DNA from: Talaromyces rugulosus
Taxonomy: Eukaryota; Ascomycota; Eurotiomycetes; Eurotiales; Trichocomaceae
DNA length: 64,000 bases
Reading direction: 5' to 3'
NCBI RefSeq assembly: GCF_013368755.1
Contig: NC_049566.1
Span: 3,782,001-3,846,000 of the forward strand
Part shown: one piece after another, positions 12,820 to 23,427 of the stretch
How the letters are laid out: the number at the start of each line of letters is the position of its first letter
How positions within the stretch are numbered: the stretch's first letter is position 1
Translations under genes and position numbers: made by a program
Notes under the pieces: generated by a model
What the model was told of the DNA's origin: nothing
Seen by the model: only the letters and a program-made list of their open reading frames with translations
Database searches by the model: none

Positions 12820-13914
12820 TCATCGCAACGAAACCTTGAGTGAAAAATCCACAATCGGTGTCCCCTGGTGAATCGAACTCGTCGACAAAATATCCACGTC
12901 CTCACAGACATGAGCCGGCGCATTATGCTCCGTCAAGCCGCCACTCACCTCTATCAAAAAACTGCCGCTTGGTTTCCCCTTGGCTGCCCATTCCGTCTTG
13001 AGTTTCTTTGCAGCAACGCCTACTTCCTCTGCCGAGAAATTGTCGAGCATGATGACATCTGCGCCTGCGCCAATGGCGGCATTGGCTTCGTCGATACTGC
13101 GTACTTCGACTTCGACTTTTGTGGAGAATCCGCCCGCGGCTTTGGCGGCGTGGACGGCGAGCGGGATTGCTGCTGCGATGGAGTCTGGACTGTTGTTGTT
13201 TCCGGCAGCTTTGTTGTTGGCACAGGCCCAGACGTGATTGTCCTTGAGCATGGTCATGGAGCTGAGATCGTGCCTGTGCGGATCTGCGCCGCCGACGAGA
13301 ATGCCGTATTTTTCGACGATGCGGAAGCCCGGCGTCGTCTTGCGCGTGCCGGCCAGCGTGCCGTTCCAGCCATGAGTGCGCAGGGCCTGGACGAGGGCGT
13401 TGGTCCTGGGGGGGAGGTTAGACTGGATATATCTTCTTTTAAAGAAAGAAAGGACGCACTTGGTGGCAATGCCCGAGCAGCGAGCGAGGATGTTCAGTGA
13501 CACCCTCTCACCAAGAAGAATCTTGCGGATTGGGCCTCGCACTGTAGCGCATTTTGTGATGGGCTCGATGGGTTGGCCTTCGTGGACGTGCCATTGCACC
13601 CTTGAATGGGTAAGTTTTGTTCAAACATGTCAGTAAAGCTAAAACTCACGTGCATCCTAGTTGGGAAAAGACTTCGTTGAAAAACGGTACACCGGCAACA
13701 ACACCCTAAGTTTATCAGTGATATCATTCCAGGTACATACCCCTTCCCCTTGACTAACCTTGCTTTTGCCTAGTAGATTGGCCTCCCCCTCCGACTCGCC
13801 AACGACAAACCCGCCGTAGTCAAAGCTGGGACAGTCCTCCTCGAGCCAATCTGCAATGAAACGTTTGTAGTTGAGGGGCAGCAGATGCGCCAGATGGCCG
13901 TGTGACGAAGCCAT
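12820..13914 (-). CDS. Nicotinate-nucleotide pyrophosphorylase (quinolinate phosphoribosyltransferase)
   Basis: Four exons read on the minus strand: 13759-13914, 13650-13705, 13460-13600 and 12820-13405, giving 312 residues, normal for the family. It converts quinolinate plus PRPP to nicotinate mononucleotide, the entry of de novo NAD synthesis from tryptophan. Visible family motifs are VQWHVHEGQPIEP, ILARCSGIATK, GTRKTTPGFR (PRPP/quinolinate-binding basic residues), GGADPHRHDLSSMTMLKDNH and IEVSGGLTEHNA. The third intron (13406-13459) is 54 bases, in frame and stop-free, so it could be misread as coding; removing it restores the conserved SGIATKTNALVQALR. The yeast counterpart is BNA6. Confidence 0.95.
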
Positions 13915-14232
13915 ATTCCTCTCTCTTTTTTCTTGACGAATCGGAAATAAACAGTTTCTTACTGTTGCGTGTTTTTAGTTTCGGGGTGTTTTTCTCGAAT
14001 GGGTGTTAGCTCGAGGGGTGTGTTGTGTTGGGATGCATATGCATACGGCACCAGCGGTTTGTAACTTTGAACTTTGTGCAGTGACAATGTGCACGAGTAC
14101 GAGAGGATAAAAAAAAGGGCTAGTTTCTAGAAGCCCCCCACGTTGTCTATCACGGCCAACATTCAAGACGTTGTCACTTGTCGGTTGTCAGTAATGTCGA
14201 GATGGAATAATGCGGGGTGAAGGAAGAACAAG

Positions 14233-14252
14233 CTCGGCAGCCGCGTGCCGAG
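14233..14252. promoter_or_regulatory. Palindrome CTCGGCA-N6-TGCCGAG upstream of the NAD-synthesis gene
   Basis: Perfect 7-base inverted repeat with a 6-base spacer, about 320 bases upstream of the minus-strand start of the quinolinate phosphoribosyltransferase gene. It sits in a GC-rich patch with a further CTCGGCTG nearby. CGG half-sites in inverted arrangement are the usual form of Zn2Cys6 factor binding sites. The sequence is seen; the function is a guess. Confidence 0.3.
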
Positions 14253-15717
14253 TGGGAGGAGCGGCGCTCGGCTGTCGGCCTGAGGCATTATTTATCTACT
14301 AGTTACAGCGGAATAGTACTGTACAGGATTGTTAGCATGTACAATACATATTTCTAGAGTGTTGCCAGTCGTAGTGAACGTTGTTCTTTGGTCGAACCAG
14401 ATCACTCTACGTATCGAAAAGATATAAAATGCAAATCTAGACCAGAGAAGACAGCTGGTATCAGCATTATTAATCCTCATGATCGATTATTCATCGACTA
14501 GTGTCGCTGCTGCCGCCGCTTTAACGGACGAATCGCTCGTGTGTGGGATATTGCAATATTACAATACCATACGCCACTATCGTATAACTCGGTTCCAATC
14601 AACAAAGGACTCTTTCAAAAAATACCCCTTGTACTGGATATTACATCTCTATTACATGATCGCAAGTATCTCTCAAATAGGCAATACGCGACGTGTGCAC
14701 CGTGCACCCCACGGTTTTTTTGGGAACGACACCGCGTGCGGCTGGCTCAGCAAAGATAAAAAAAGGGATTTTCCCAAGAAACTTTATTTTGGTCCAGCCC
14801 ATTTTTGGAGTCTTATCAATTACGTGTATTTACTTTTTGGAAGCGAGCTAAAACGTAAATGGCTAAATGTACGTACAGCCGTTAACGGGCCGGTCGCGCT
14901 TGTTTTCCCCTCTATACTCCTTTGTATATAAAAATGGTCCATCCCGCCAAGAATATGAATACGTAACAGCCAAGATCACAGCCATCTCGGCATATCCTGA
15001 TGACCTGCTGAACACGACAATTCTCCATAAAAATAAAAAAAAAGTCGATGCCAAGTTCAATAGAAGCAGAAACCACAACAAACCACGTTGCGCTAAATAC
15101 TAGCCTGTTTTGGGAGTAGCTTGGCTGATCGGCCCATTCTTCCTTCTTTAGTAGTACTACTACATACGGGTTTTACGATCTGTTCAATAATAATCCCCAG
15201 ATCGACAGCACATGCAGTGCCAGGCTGCCAGCAGGAATGGGACAATGTTTATGTCTGATGTTCTGACGCGGCAGAGGCGCAGCAAGTACATTATTATTGT
15301 ACGACTTGGTCTTAGAAGAGTATACAGCTCGGGCAAAGTATAAATCATCCCCAGCCTCGAATTAATGATGCTGCCTGGCTTCAGAACTCAGGAGTACGTA
15401 GGTTCCACGTTCTACCAACGGAGATCGAATCCTGTCGGGCTTGGCTGTTGGAATAATAATAGTAGCAGTATGGAGTAATAATATTATTAGCCCAATGACT
15501 CGGTGATGTTGGCCCCTGATTCCCTGCCTAGAGTATAGAATGCGAGCCCGCCAATCAGGATGCAGCCAGTGTTGTTTTTATCCATGCACAACAATTGGAC
15601 CCCGTAATAATTACAATTGACGATACCACGTTGACAATTAACAAGTAACAACCTGCAAGTAACATAATTATTAACGATCAAACTAAGTACATAGTCAGTG
15701 AAACCCGGCCCGACGGA

Positions 15718-15763
15718 GATCGGCTGTTGGAAGCGCCGCAACCCCGTCGACGATCGGCTGTTG
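15718..15763. repeat. Short direct repeat in a GC-rich island
   Basis: The 12-mer GATCGGCTGTTG occurs at 15718-15729 and 15752-15763, with partly matching CCCG-rich flanks on the left of each copy. The island stands out against AT-rich surroundings. No gene or element class is recognised. Confidence 0.6.
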
Positions 15764-15932
15764 CGGCGGTGTGCCGCTTTTCCCGATTCATATAGGACTC
15801 TGTACGATATACGATTTAGTACGTAGTGAACAACAAGGATGAGCATAATGATATTCAAGGAGCTACTTTGTGGGGTCTAGCATATGTACGCCCCATTACT
15901 CGGCGTGTACTTAGTACCAAGTACTATAGCCG

Positions 15933-16988
15933 TCACTGTTTCCACGCCTTGTAGACAATCTTGGAACCATAAACCTGCCCCTTCTTGAGCACACTCATGT
16001 GCCGCCACGCAGGCACATTGGCCGCATTGACATAGCGGCTCGGCTCGACACAAAAGCCCGCATATTTCTCTCTCGCGGGCACACCATTAACCTCCGGCAC
16101 GTCGACCCCATTGCCCGTGTAGAACTGGAAAGCCGGCTCGGTGCTGTACACCTCCAGATGCAGTTTACTGTCCGGGTGGCTAAAGGCGCCGAGCAGCGTG
16201 ACAGGCTGCGCGCGCGTGTCGAGGGAAACCTTGGATGGATCACTCTCCACAAGAAAACAATCGTCGACCTCGTTCTCGGCGAGCCCCAGCGTGAATGGCT
16301 CCGCGACTTTGACTTTGCTGAAGCGGTCGACGTGGCCGTATGGGATGCTGGTTTCGTCGAGGGGGAGGCACTGGTCGGTGGAGAGCTGTGCGATGGTGCC
16401 TTTGATCGTGGGACCACCAGAGATGTTGAAGTATCTATGATGATAATGAGCTAAAAAAAAAAAAAAACACAGGGGAATAGAAAAAAAGAGAACATACGAG
16501 TGATTGGTGATGTTGACCGCCGTCTCCTCAACCTCATCGCCCACCAACTCGGCCTCATACTCGGTCTCCAGCACCGTCTTGCCATCATCCTCTTTACTCG
16601 CCGTATACCACACACGCACCTCGACCGTACCCGGGTAATTTTCTTCACCGTGTTTGCTCACATACTTGAACAGAATGCCTTCTTTCCCATTCCGATTCAC
16701 AGCCTTGGGCCCCTCCCAGATACGTTTCCCCCAGCCTTGATCCCCGCCATGCAGCGAATTGGGCGCATCGTTGATGGCAAGGCTGTACGTCTGGCCATTG
16801 ACATTCTCGAGACGGCCGTTCTTGAGCCGGTTTGCGACACGGCCAATGGTGGCGCCGAAAAAGGGCGTGTTGTGGTGGACGTAGTCTTCCTGTGTGCGGA
16901 AGCCTTGCACAATGTTGGTGCCGCCCACGTTGAATTCTTGGATGATGGCTCCGAGGGGGAGGAAGGTGAAGGCTGATTCGTCCGACAT
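15933..16988 (-). CDS. Aldose 1-epimerase (galactose mutarotase family)
   Basis: Two exons on the minus strand, 16498-16988 and 15933-16434, with a 63-base intron rich in T; 330 residues, typical length. It interconverts alpha and beta anomers of aldoses such as glucose and galactose in the cytosol. Family motifs are FFGATIGRVANRLKNG, the catalytic-His segment NITNHSYFNISG (rebuilt across the splice), the DQCLPLDETSIPYG strand and the catalytic-Glu segment FCVEPSRYVNA. Both catalytic residues are present. The unspliced frame is also open through the intron, which would add a false hydrophobic segment. It stands alone between two long spacers, so the context says nothing about a pathway. Confidence 0.93.
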   Translation of the reverse strand: MSDESAFTFLPLGAIIQEFNVGGTNIVQGFRTQEDYVHHNTPFFGATIGRVANRLKNGRLENVNGQTYSLAINDAPNSLHGGDQGWGKRIWEGPKAVNRNGKEGILFKYVSKHGEENYPGTVEVRVWYTASKEDDGKTVLETEYEAELVGDEVEETAVNITNHSYVLFFSIPLCFFFFLAHYHHRYFNISGGPTIKGTIAQLSTDQCLPLDETSIPYGHVDRFSKVKVAEPFTLGLAENEVDDCFLVESDPSKVSLDTRAQPVTLLGAFSHPDSKLHLEVYSTEPAFQFYTGNGVDVPEVNGVPAREKYAGFCVEPSRYVNAANVPAWRHMSVLKKGQVYGSKIVYKAWKQ

Positions 16989-19101
16989 TTTTTCTTTCTC
17001 TCTATTGATCTGGTTTTGCGGTTATGGTGAGACTGGTATCAACGGATGTACATATATGTAGTTGTGTTGAGATTCGAAGGAGGGGTATGACGTCGGTTAG
17101 TGTAGTAGTAGCCAACTGATACCCCGCGTCAATCAGCGCAACGGCTGGCAAAATATATAGACTGAAAATGCAATTAGCATAATAGGCAATATTAATATCA
17201 AATATCTCGCTGCAAAAATGAACCACATATAAAAAAAGTATACTGTTTTAGCCTAATAGGCTAAACGTGGGCTTGCATGCTCGGCAGTAAATGCTAAATA
17301 GAAAATAGTCCCAGCGCAGTCACGTGCCCCCGCATTCGCTGTGCCACCATCTGATAATAATACTTTGTGTGTGTTAGTACTATTAATTATGAATGTCTGC
17401 TGATTTGTTACCATGCGTCGTTAAGCTAGAGCCCCGGTGGACAGATATAGAACGTTCAAAACACACCATACATAGAATACAATTACACACCGATACCAAC
17501 TGTCCCAGTGATAATAGACTGGCAATAAAAGTTAATCTTGACATATTCTTATTTCCATATTTCCATATTTCCATAAAACAACACTCATACCTTCACAGAG
17601 CACAGACATGCAACTATAACTCGTGGCCGGAGCTGTTATCTCCGGGCGGATCAGCCACGTTCCGGCAGCCGATTAGTCGTACCCCAAATTTACGAGTTGT
17701 ATCGAGTACCCCTGGCTACAGGATTTTGTTATTAACTACAGTATTCAAGAAAACAATGAAACGGCCATGATCGACATGCATGCAGCTCTGTTAATCTTAC
17801 AAGTCACAGCTTACGAGGCCTGTTTTGTTTGTGTCACATTACACTACACTACCCCGGCATTAATGCCCATTTCGCCGGCCAAGACTTGCTGCATGTCTAT
17901 TTACAGCATATGATCATTATTGTGTCCATTGTTTCATTTTGCATCGCCATTTCACAGCCCTAATAATAATCCCAGCAGGCAGAAATATTTTTTAAATGTC
18001 AATTCAAGTCGTTGTGGCTAGGTCGCAGATAATTTCCAAATGCGGCAAGTCGTACGAATACGCGGATGCCAAAAGGGGTAGCCTGATCGTACTCCTAGCA
18101 CTGCCATGATTCATGCTTAAAACAACTCGCTCGAATAATCTTACTCTATGCGGAATAAAACCGAAATGAATAATCATCGGCCTGGGGAATCCTTCCTTAT
18201 TACTAATCCTGAAGGGAAAAAAAAAACGGCCTTCTAGAAGGCGGTAATTAACTAAATTAATATGAAGGATTCTGCTCGCACCTCGTTTCCGTATTTTTTT
18301 AATATCGAGGCGAACAAACAACATTCCTGTCATGTCATGAAACGTTAAATTCTGCACACAAAGTCCGCGGGGCTTGGCATGGACGGTTTAGTCCGATTCA
18401 CTAGCCTCCAGGTCTAAGCCTCTAAACAGTAAAGTAGTAGTAATAGTAAATTGTGATTAGTTATGATTATTGGTACTATTATCGTTATTATCGAGGATAT
18501 ATGACTCAAATCCCGTCCAGTCAGGCCACGGCTAAGCGGATATAACACTGGACCTTCGCGCTTTCGGGTTCGGAATCGGCATCGGCCACTTTTATAGTGT
18601 CCAAACTAAGTTTAGTAGTCTGGCTAGGTCGCCTTACTAATTGCACGCAGCAATGATGATTCATTATTATTTATCGATGATTTGATTTTGATACGTGATT
18701 AGTACGCTTTTTTTTTTTTTTTTTTTTTTTTTTATTGCGCGATTTTAAATCTTTAGATCAGGTGGTTCATACTTTTCAAGTTTGGTGCTGTCAGGGTGAA
18801 AATGTAGACGGAAATACTCCCCGCGATCAGGGTTTTTTTTATATCCATGGTTTTTAAATGCTGATTCAGATGTTATTGAATCACTAGAAACTACACATGT
18901 ACTGAAATTGGCTGTAGATGAAGAGTAAAGAGCGTCGCTCTATTATAATAGTAATAAATATCGGTATACATATCATTCGTAACCCCAACGCCTTGCGCCA
19001 AACAAACCCAGAAACCAACCACTGTACACAATGAAGACAACCCCACCAGACCGGTAATGTACACACGCATTACGTCGTTAAAAAAAAAAGAGAAAGAAAA
19101 A
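16989..19101. other. Long AT-rich intergenic region
   Basis: About 2.1 kb without a convincing gene. It is rich in A/T runs and short AT repeats and holds a 26-base T tract at 18708-18733. The open frames here (for example 17393-17770 and 18004-18357) have unlikely composition and no splice context. It serves as promoter of the epimerase gene at its left and 3' flank of the Zn2Cys6 gene at its right. Confidence 0.45.
18708..18733. repeat. Poly(T) tract, 26 bases
   Basis: Uninterrupted T run in non-coding DNA. Could be the trace of a retroposed poly(A) tail in antisense, but nothing coding is attached. Length is prone to sequencing and slippage error. Confidence 0.8.
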
Positions 19102-20185
19102 CTATAAAGACGGAATTTCCGTATTCGGGTTGAAATACTGATTGAAATCGTCATTCGGATCAAACAGCATACTCGGCGGTAGACAGTTTATCGACATTTG
19201 GCGGCCGTACATGGGCGATGCACCAGTGGCCTGTATTTGGTCGTCGAATAACGTGTACTGGTTGCCGAGCATGTCAATGTCGTCAAAGGAGTTGAGCTCG
19301 TTGCCTCCTGTCCAGCCCTGTTGTCCTCCCTGTTGCTGCAATGCCATGGGGTTGACGCCGCCGTGTTGGGGCATGGCGAACCCCTGGTTGTTGTGAGCGA
19401 GTGTTGGCATAATAGGAGTCTGTGCTTCGGCCTTGATAGACAATTGCTGCGTGCGCGACGATGGGCTATAACTAGGCGGAGTCGGGGGCAGTTGATGTCG
19501 CGAAAAGGCATCTGCAAAGCGCGAGCCCCTATTATTATTGTTTTTGTTGTTGGTTTCATTATTGATAGGCGAATGGGCAACGTCCGAGCTGCCATCGGAT
19601 GATTCTTGTCGCTGCATAAAGCCCGTGTTGTTTTGTCGCCATAGGTCCTGCTGCATCGTCTCGGGGTTTTCTTCAAAGTGCTCGCCCTTGGTATGGTCGA
19701 GAGCGCCCAGGCGTGTGAGCAGATCGTGTGTCAGAGGGTGGCCGTTGGGCTCGAGCTTTAGGGCTTCGCCGGTCCAGCCCTCATTGTCCTGAGCGCGTCG
19801 GTATAGTTCTTGCAGCCCGTTGACCAGCCACACCTGCTGTTGCTCGAGCATCTCGACGTATCTTGGATATATGATTAATACAGCTTTTTTTTAAAATTTT
19901 TTTTTTCAAAGACAAAACTCACCCCTTGGGATACACCTTGTCATGCGTCTTTTTCCTCTCGCCGAATACGCAAATGGCATTGTCGGCACGACAGCGGCCA
20001 CAGGGGCTGGAGCCATCACACTGCAGACATGAGCTGAGTCCTGTTCTCCTTATGATAACAACACACCAACATACCTTGGATTTTTTCAAGCGACAACGAT
20101 CGCAGGCCTTGCAGACCCTTTTGCGGACATTGCTGTCGGAGTGAGCCGAATGCTCTGACGAAGGGGTTGATTGTCGCGCGGTCAT
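19102..20185 (-). CDS. Zn2Cys6 transcription factor, fluconazole-resistance-protein-1 (FCR1)-like
   Basis: Three exons on the minus strand: 20075-20185, 19923-20020 and 19102-19861, giving 322 residues. The zinc cluster is C-X2-C-X6-C-X5-C-X2-C-X6-C, near residues 28-54, split by intron 1 between KKSK and CDGSSP. It is followed by FGERKKTHDKVYPKGYVEML and a Gln-containing helix (LEQQQVWLVNGLQELYRRA) likely to dimerise. The rest is Asn/Gln-rich with an acidic, aromatic C-terminus typical of an activation domain. There is no large fungal-specific regulatory domain. The zinc cluster plus YPKGYVEMLE resembles fungal proteins annotated as fluconazole resistance protein 1; this is from memory. Targets cannot be told from sequence. 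A CGG-rich palindrome cluster lies about 400 bases upstream. Confidence 0.87.
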
Positions 20186-21945
20186 GGTTATGTGGTTGGT
20201 ACCAGAGTATATAGAGTGTGCGGAGCTTTAGTGCGTAGATCGAGTATAGATCGAGTTTCTGTCAATCAAAAGACCACGAGCACTAGAGCAAGCTAGAAGG
20301 ATCGGAGGTGCATAGAAGTATTGAGACAGAAGAGAAATAAAGTATAGAAAGCAAGAGTGGGCAGACGAGTCTTTTTAATACGTTCGATAGTGGGTAGTAA
20401 TAGTGACGACAAGGCGCGATGGGAGGGGGGCAGCATTAGTAACTTAACGGGTGCTAGGCGCGCTAGGTAAAGTCAGCCCCAGCAGGTGTGAACTTGTTAT
20501 GCTTCGTTTCATTGCTCCATATGCTGACAGCTTTCTGCATTACCTTGCTGGTGCATGCTGTGGAGCCCGCTGTACGATACCGTATCCGGTACGGTTCCGG
20601 TACCGTCTGTATTCTTTGATTTCTTTCCCTGCCTTCTTCTTCTTTTTTTATTTATATTTATGTTGTTTTTATTTTTAATTTTTTGGTTTGGAGAAAGCAG
20701 CATATACTATATCGATCGCTTCGTATAAATCTTATCGCTTCATTATGCAGTGTTCATTGTGTCCATTTTCAGCAGTCCGTAATTCACTCATAACGATATC
20801 CTTGTCGTGTATTATTGTGACGGCTGCCCAGATCGGACGACGGATAATCGGAAACTCGGAGTAAAGAATCCAGCGGGCTGACGGCTTTTCAACTTTCCGA
20901 ACAGCCAGCTCCAGAATAGGCTTCCTGCTTCCGTTGAACCAGAATGGAGAAGGGTAAAAAAAAAATAATCTTGGCGCCAGGATTTTAGAAATCGTGCTCT
21001 CCTTGGCAGTGCAGTCGATCATTCTGTTCTTTGTGTGATAATTTTTTTTCTCCCTCCTATACCGAGTTACGTACGTACGTATTACTTGTATGAGACCCGG
21101 ACATAGCCAGACTTAACTCCGCCGAGGTAGCTTGTTGCATTCAGAAAACTCAAATGAAATACAGCAAGTAGTGTAAAGTGGTAAGGTTGCTCATCCGCCG
21201 AGGCGGAAATCAAGTCCAGGGTTTTTTTCCCTCTCCCATGACGCGAAGACACGATGCATTCGGCGTGCATGATTATACAGCGGTACTGGTCATTTACAAT
21301 AGAATACGTCGCCGCCCTAAGCGGGAGATCTTCGACCCGCTCTCCGTCGTTGCGCGCCCGGACGAAAGCTCCGCGGCGGTCGGCTTGAGAGCGGCCGCTA
21401 TATGTTGCATAACTTGTTCATTATGCATTCATAATAACGCACTCGTACGCGTATTATTATTTGCGTTAATACGGAGTAAGAGAACATGTACTCTGTAGTC
21501 TGTAGTTGTACTGTGTACTCCGTACACTGTACAAAGAACTTCTGCAGTGGGCCTACTAGTATCAATTGCATGTTGAAAGATAACGAGTCATGACATCAGC
21601 ATGTTGTCGCCAAATCCGGCACTTTGAGCGCTGCCAACTAACCTGTTGCAGTTAGCCTATTTATCTACATCATGCTTCTGTCGCAGCAGGACATCGACAT
21701 GGTGCTTCTGGTTCATACTACAGAGTACTTGGAATCGCAGTCAATAATAATAATCACCACCTTGTTTAAGAGACATGTGTGCAATTTTCCCGATTAGGCC
21801 TAGCGTGCACGTCCCGCAGCACCTCATGGCAACTGCGACATCTCACAACATCAACAAAACATACCAACAGCTTGCCAATGCCAACAGCCAACACACATTG
21901 GCCTATTGACACCCGCTAGTTTTATTGTCGTTTCCTTCAGCAATC
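20186..21945. other. Intergenic region between divergent genes
   Basis: About 1.76 kb between the minus-strand Zn2Cys6 gene and the plus-strand mitochondrial-type gene, so it should hold both promoters. A CGG-rich palindrome cluster at 20578-20606 is listed separately. Open frames at 20451-20678 and 21178-21498 have no protein-like features. Confidence 0.45.
20578..20606. promoter_or_regulatory. Alternating CGG/CCG palindrome cluster upstream of the Zn2Cys6 gene
   Basis: The run holds ACCGTA-TCCGG-TACGGT, overlapped by ACGGT-TCCGGT-ACCGT, so several inverted CGG half-sites are packed in 29 bases. Zn2Cys6 proteins bind CGG triplets. It lies about 400 bases upstream of the start of the adjacent zinc-cluster gene, so self-control is possible but unproven. 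Confidence 0.35.
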
Positions 21946-22606
21946 ATGCTCGCCCCCTTTGCGCGGCGGCCCTTGACGCAATCGCCTCGTTTCGTGCGCT
22001 CTCTTGCAGCCCTGCCCCGTGTGCCCAGCAGTCGATTCGCGACTCCACGATTCTCGTCCACCGCAGAGTCTGATTCCACTTCCACGATCGAGTCTGGTCT
22101 CAAAAGCGCAGAGACTGCCTTGAACGATGCCACCGAGCTATATGACCAACACGATGTCCTAAGCAAGCGATTCGAAGAGATCGTCAAGGTCGTTGACGAA
22201 GTTAAATCTCTATCCAATGAAGCCAAACCATCGTCTTTTACGTCTTATACACGCAGCAAGCCCTTTTTCTCCCAAGGAAGTGATGTCGCCAAACTATCTG
22301 CCGAATATAAACTTCTAACCACGGAGAACGCATGGAAATTGACTACCGCTGGCACCGGCTTGTACAAGACATTCTTCTTTAAAACTTATTCTAGGGGTCT
22401 GGTAAGTTTTCTCTCCCTCTCTCCTTCTTCTTCTTCGTTGTATGCTAAGTTGCCAGGACTTTATTCAAATCGTCGGCATTAACAGCAAGGCTAAATCCCA
22501 TCATCCACACATAAGTTTTGTAGGACATCCCTTATTTTTCTTTGGCTTGACTCCAAATACAAAAAGCATCGGCACTAATTTTATTTCTGATATAGAGACC
22601 GCCTAA
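21946..22606 (+). CDS. Small hypothetical protein with mitochondrial-type presequence
   Basis: Two exons, 21946-22401 and 22457-22606, with a 55-base phase-0 intron (GTAAGT donor, GCTAAG branch, CCAG acceptor); 201 residues. The first 40 residues are rich in Arg, Ser, Ala and Pro and lack acidic residues until AES, as in a matrix-targeting presequence. A predicted helical segment with Lys/Glu (around LSKRFEEIVKVVDEVKSLSN) follows. The splice keeps an open frame of 49 more codons, which supports the intron. I do not recognise the family. The start is the first ATG in frame; an alternative reading stops within the intron. Confidence 0.6.
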
Positions 22607-23427
22607 CTCAGTCAAAATCCACTGGACAACGCACTCCCCTCCGGGGCTGTCGGAAAAGGATTTTCACATGGCCAAGATTTGCGATGAAAACGCCAACCTA
22701 CTAGGGGGCTCCATAGAGCCAATAAGGCCTGTCACACCAAAAACACAAAGAGAGGAAACTCCTTCGGTAGTGCGTAAGATTGCAGTTCCAGGAAGTTAGG
22801 AAAGACCTGGGAACGCTTCTTGAACCGCGACTGTCTGTGATTGTACAAACTGGTGCAATGTGCAGCCACACATGTCATTGCAAAAAAAAAAAAAAAAAAA
22901 AAAACATAAGCATACCCAAAAAAGGGCTCAAAATCAAAATCAAACTCCAATTCGTCGAGAAACAAAATATATTTTCTGCTACATGCTTCAATGTTAGGTT
23001 GGCGTTATCGCTGCTTATCAGGTCGGAATACCCCCCGAACTACGGGCAGATCCTGCGACGATCCTTTTCTGGGCATCTCGGATTTCTCTGCGAACTGTCA
23101 GCGTGGTCGATCAGGTAGACAATTGATCACACATATATAAGCGAAAAATATTCTGCCTCTTCTGACAAGCTGCTGTTTCTCCAGCACATTCTTCAGTGCA
23201 TTTTCTAGCACATTTCCAGTCATACTTTCCATTCAAAGCTTTCCAGCGCAAGTCCTGTCGGTGTTTTTCTTTTTTTTTTTTCACATGGACCGTTCTCCAG
23301 TAATGATCAGCGCTGAACGATCTCTTGGCTATTAATTGATGATTATTAATGCTAATGGGTTGATATTTAATCTTCTCTCGTGCTACTACTCTATTGGATT
23401 TCTCTCAATTCAGAGCTTATACACAAA
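22607..23427. other. Intergenic region upstream of the MFS gene
   Basis: About 820 bases without a gene. A 23-base A run lies at 22882-22904. The final 250 bases are pyrimidine-rich and act as promoter/leader. No element recognised. Confidence 0.5.
22882..22904. repeat. Poly(A) tract, 23 bases
   Basis: Uninterrupted A run in non-coding DNA. No target-site duplication was seen around it. Confidence 0.8.

Larger units (their letters stand above)
13915..15932. other. Long intergenic region between the NAD-synthesis gene and aldose epimerase
   Basis: About 2 kb, AT-rich, with no supportable gene. It holds the promoter of the NAD-synthesis gene (with a GC-rich patch at 14228-14282 listed separately) and the 3' flank of the epimerase gene. 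A second GC-rich island at about 15700-15780 carries two copies of GATCGGCTGTTG. Possible decayed transposon matter, but no terminal repeats or transposase remains were seen. Confidence 0.4.

Noticed and set aside
18531..18594. Possible tRNA-like stretch with a GGTTCGGAATC T-arm-like motif
   Set aside because: The outer ends do not form a 7-base acceptor stem and no anticodon stem fits, so this is not a tRNA gene.
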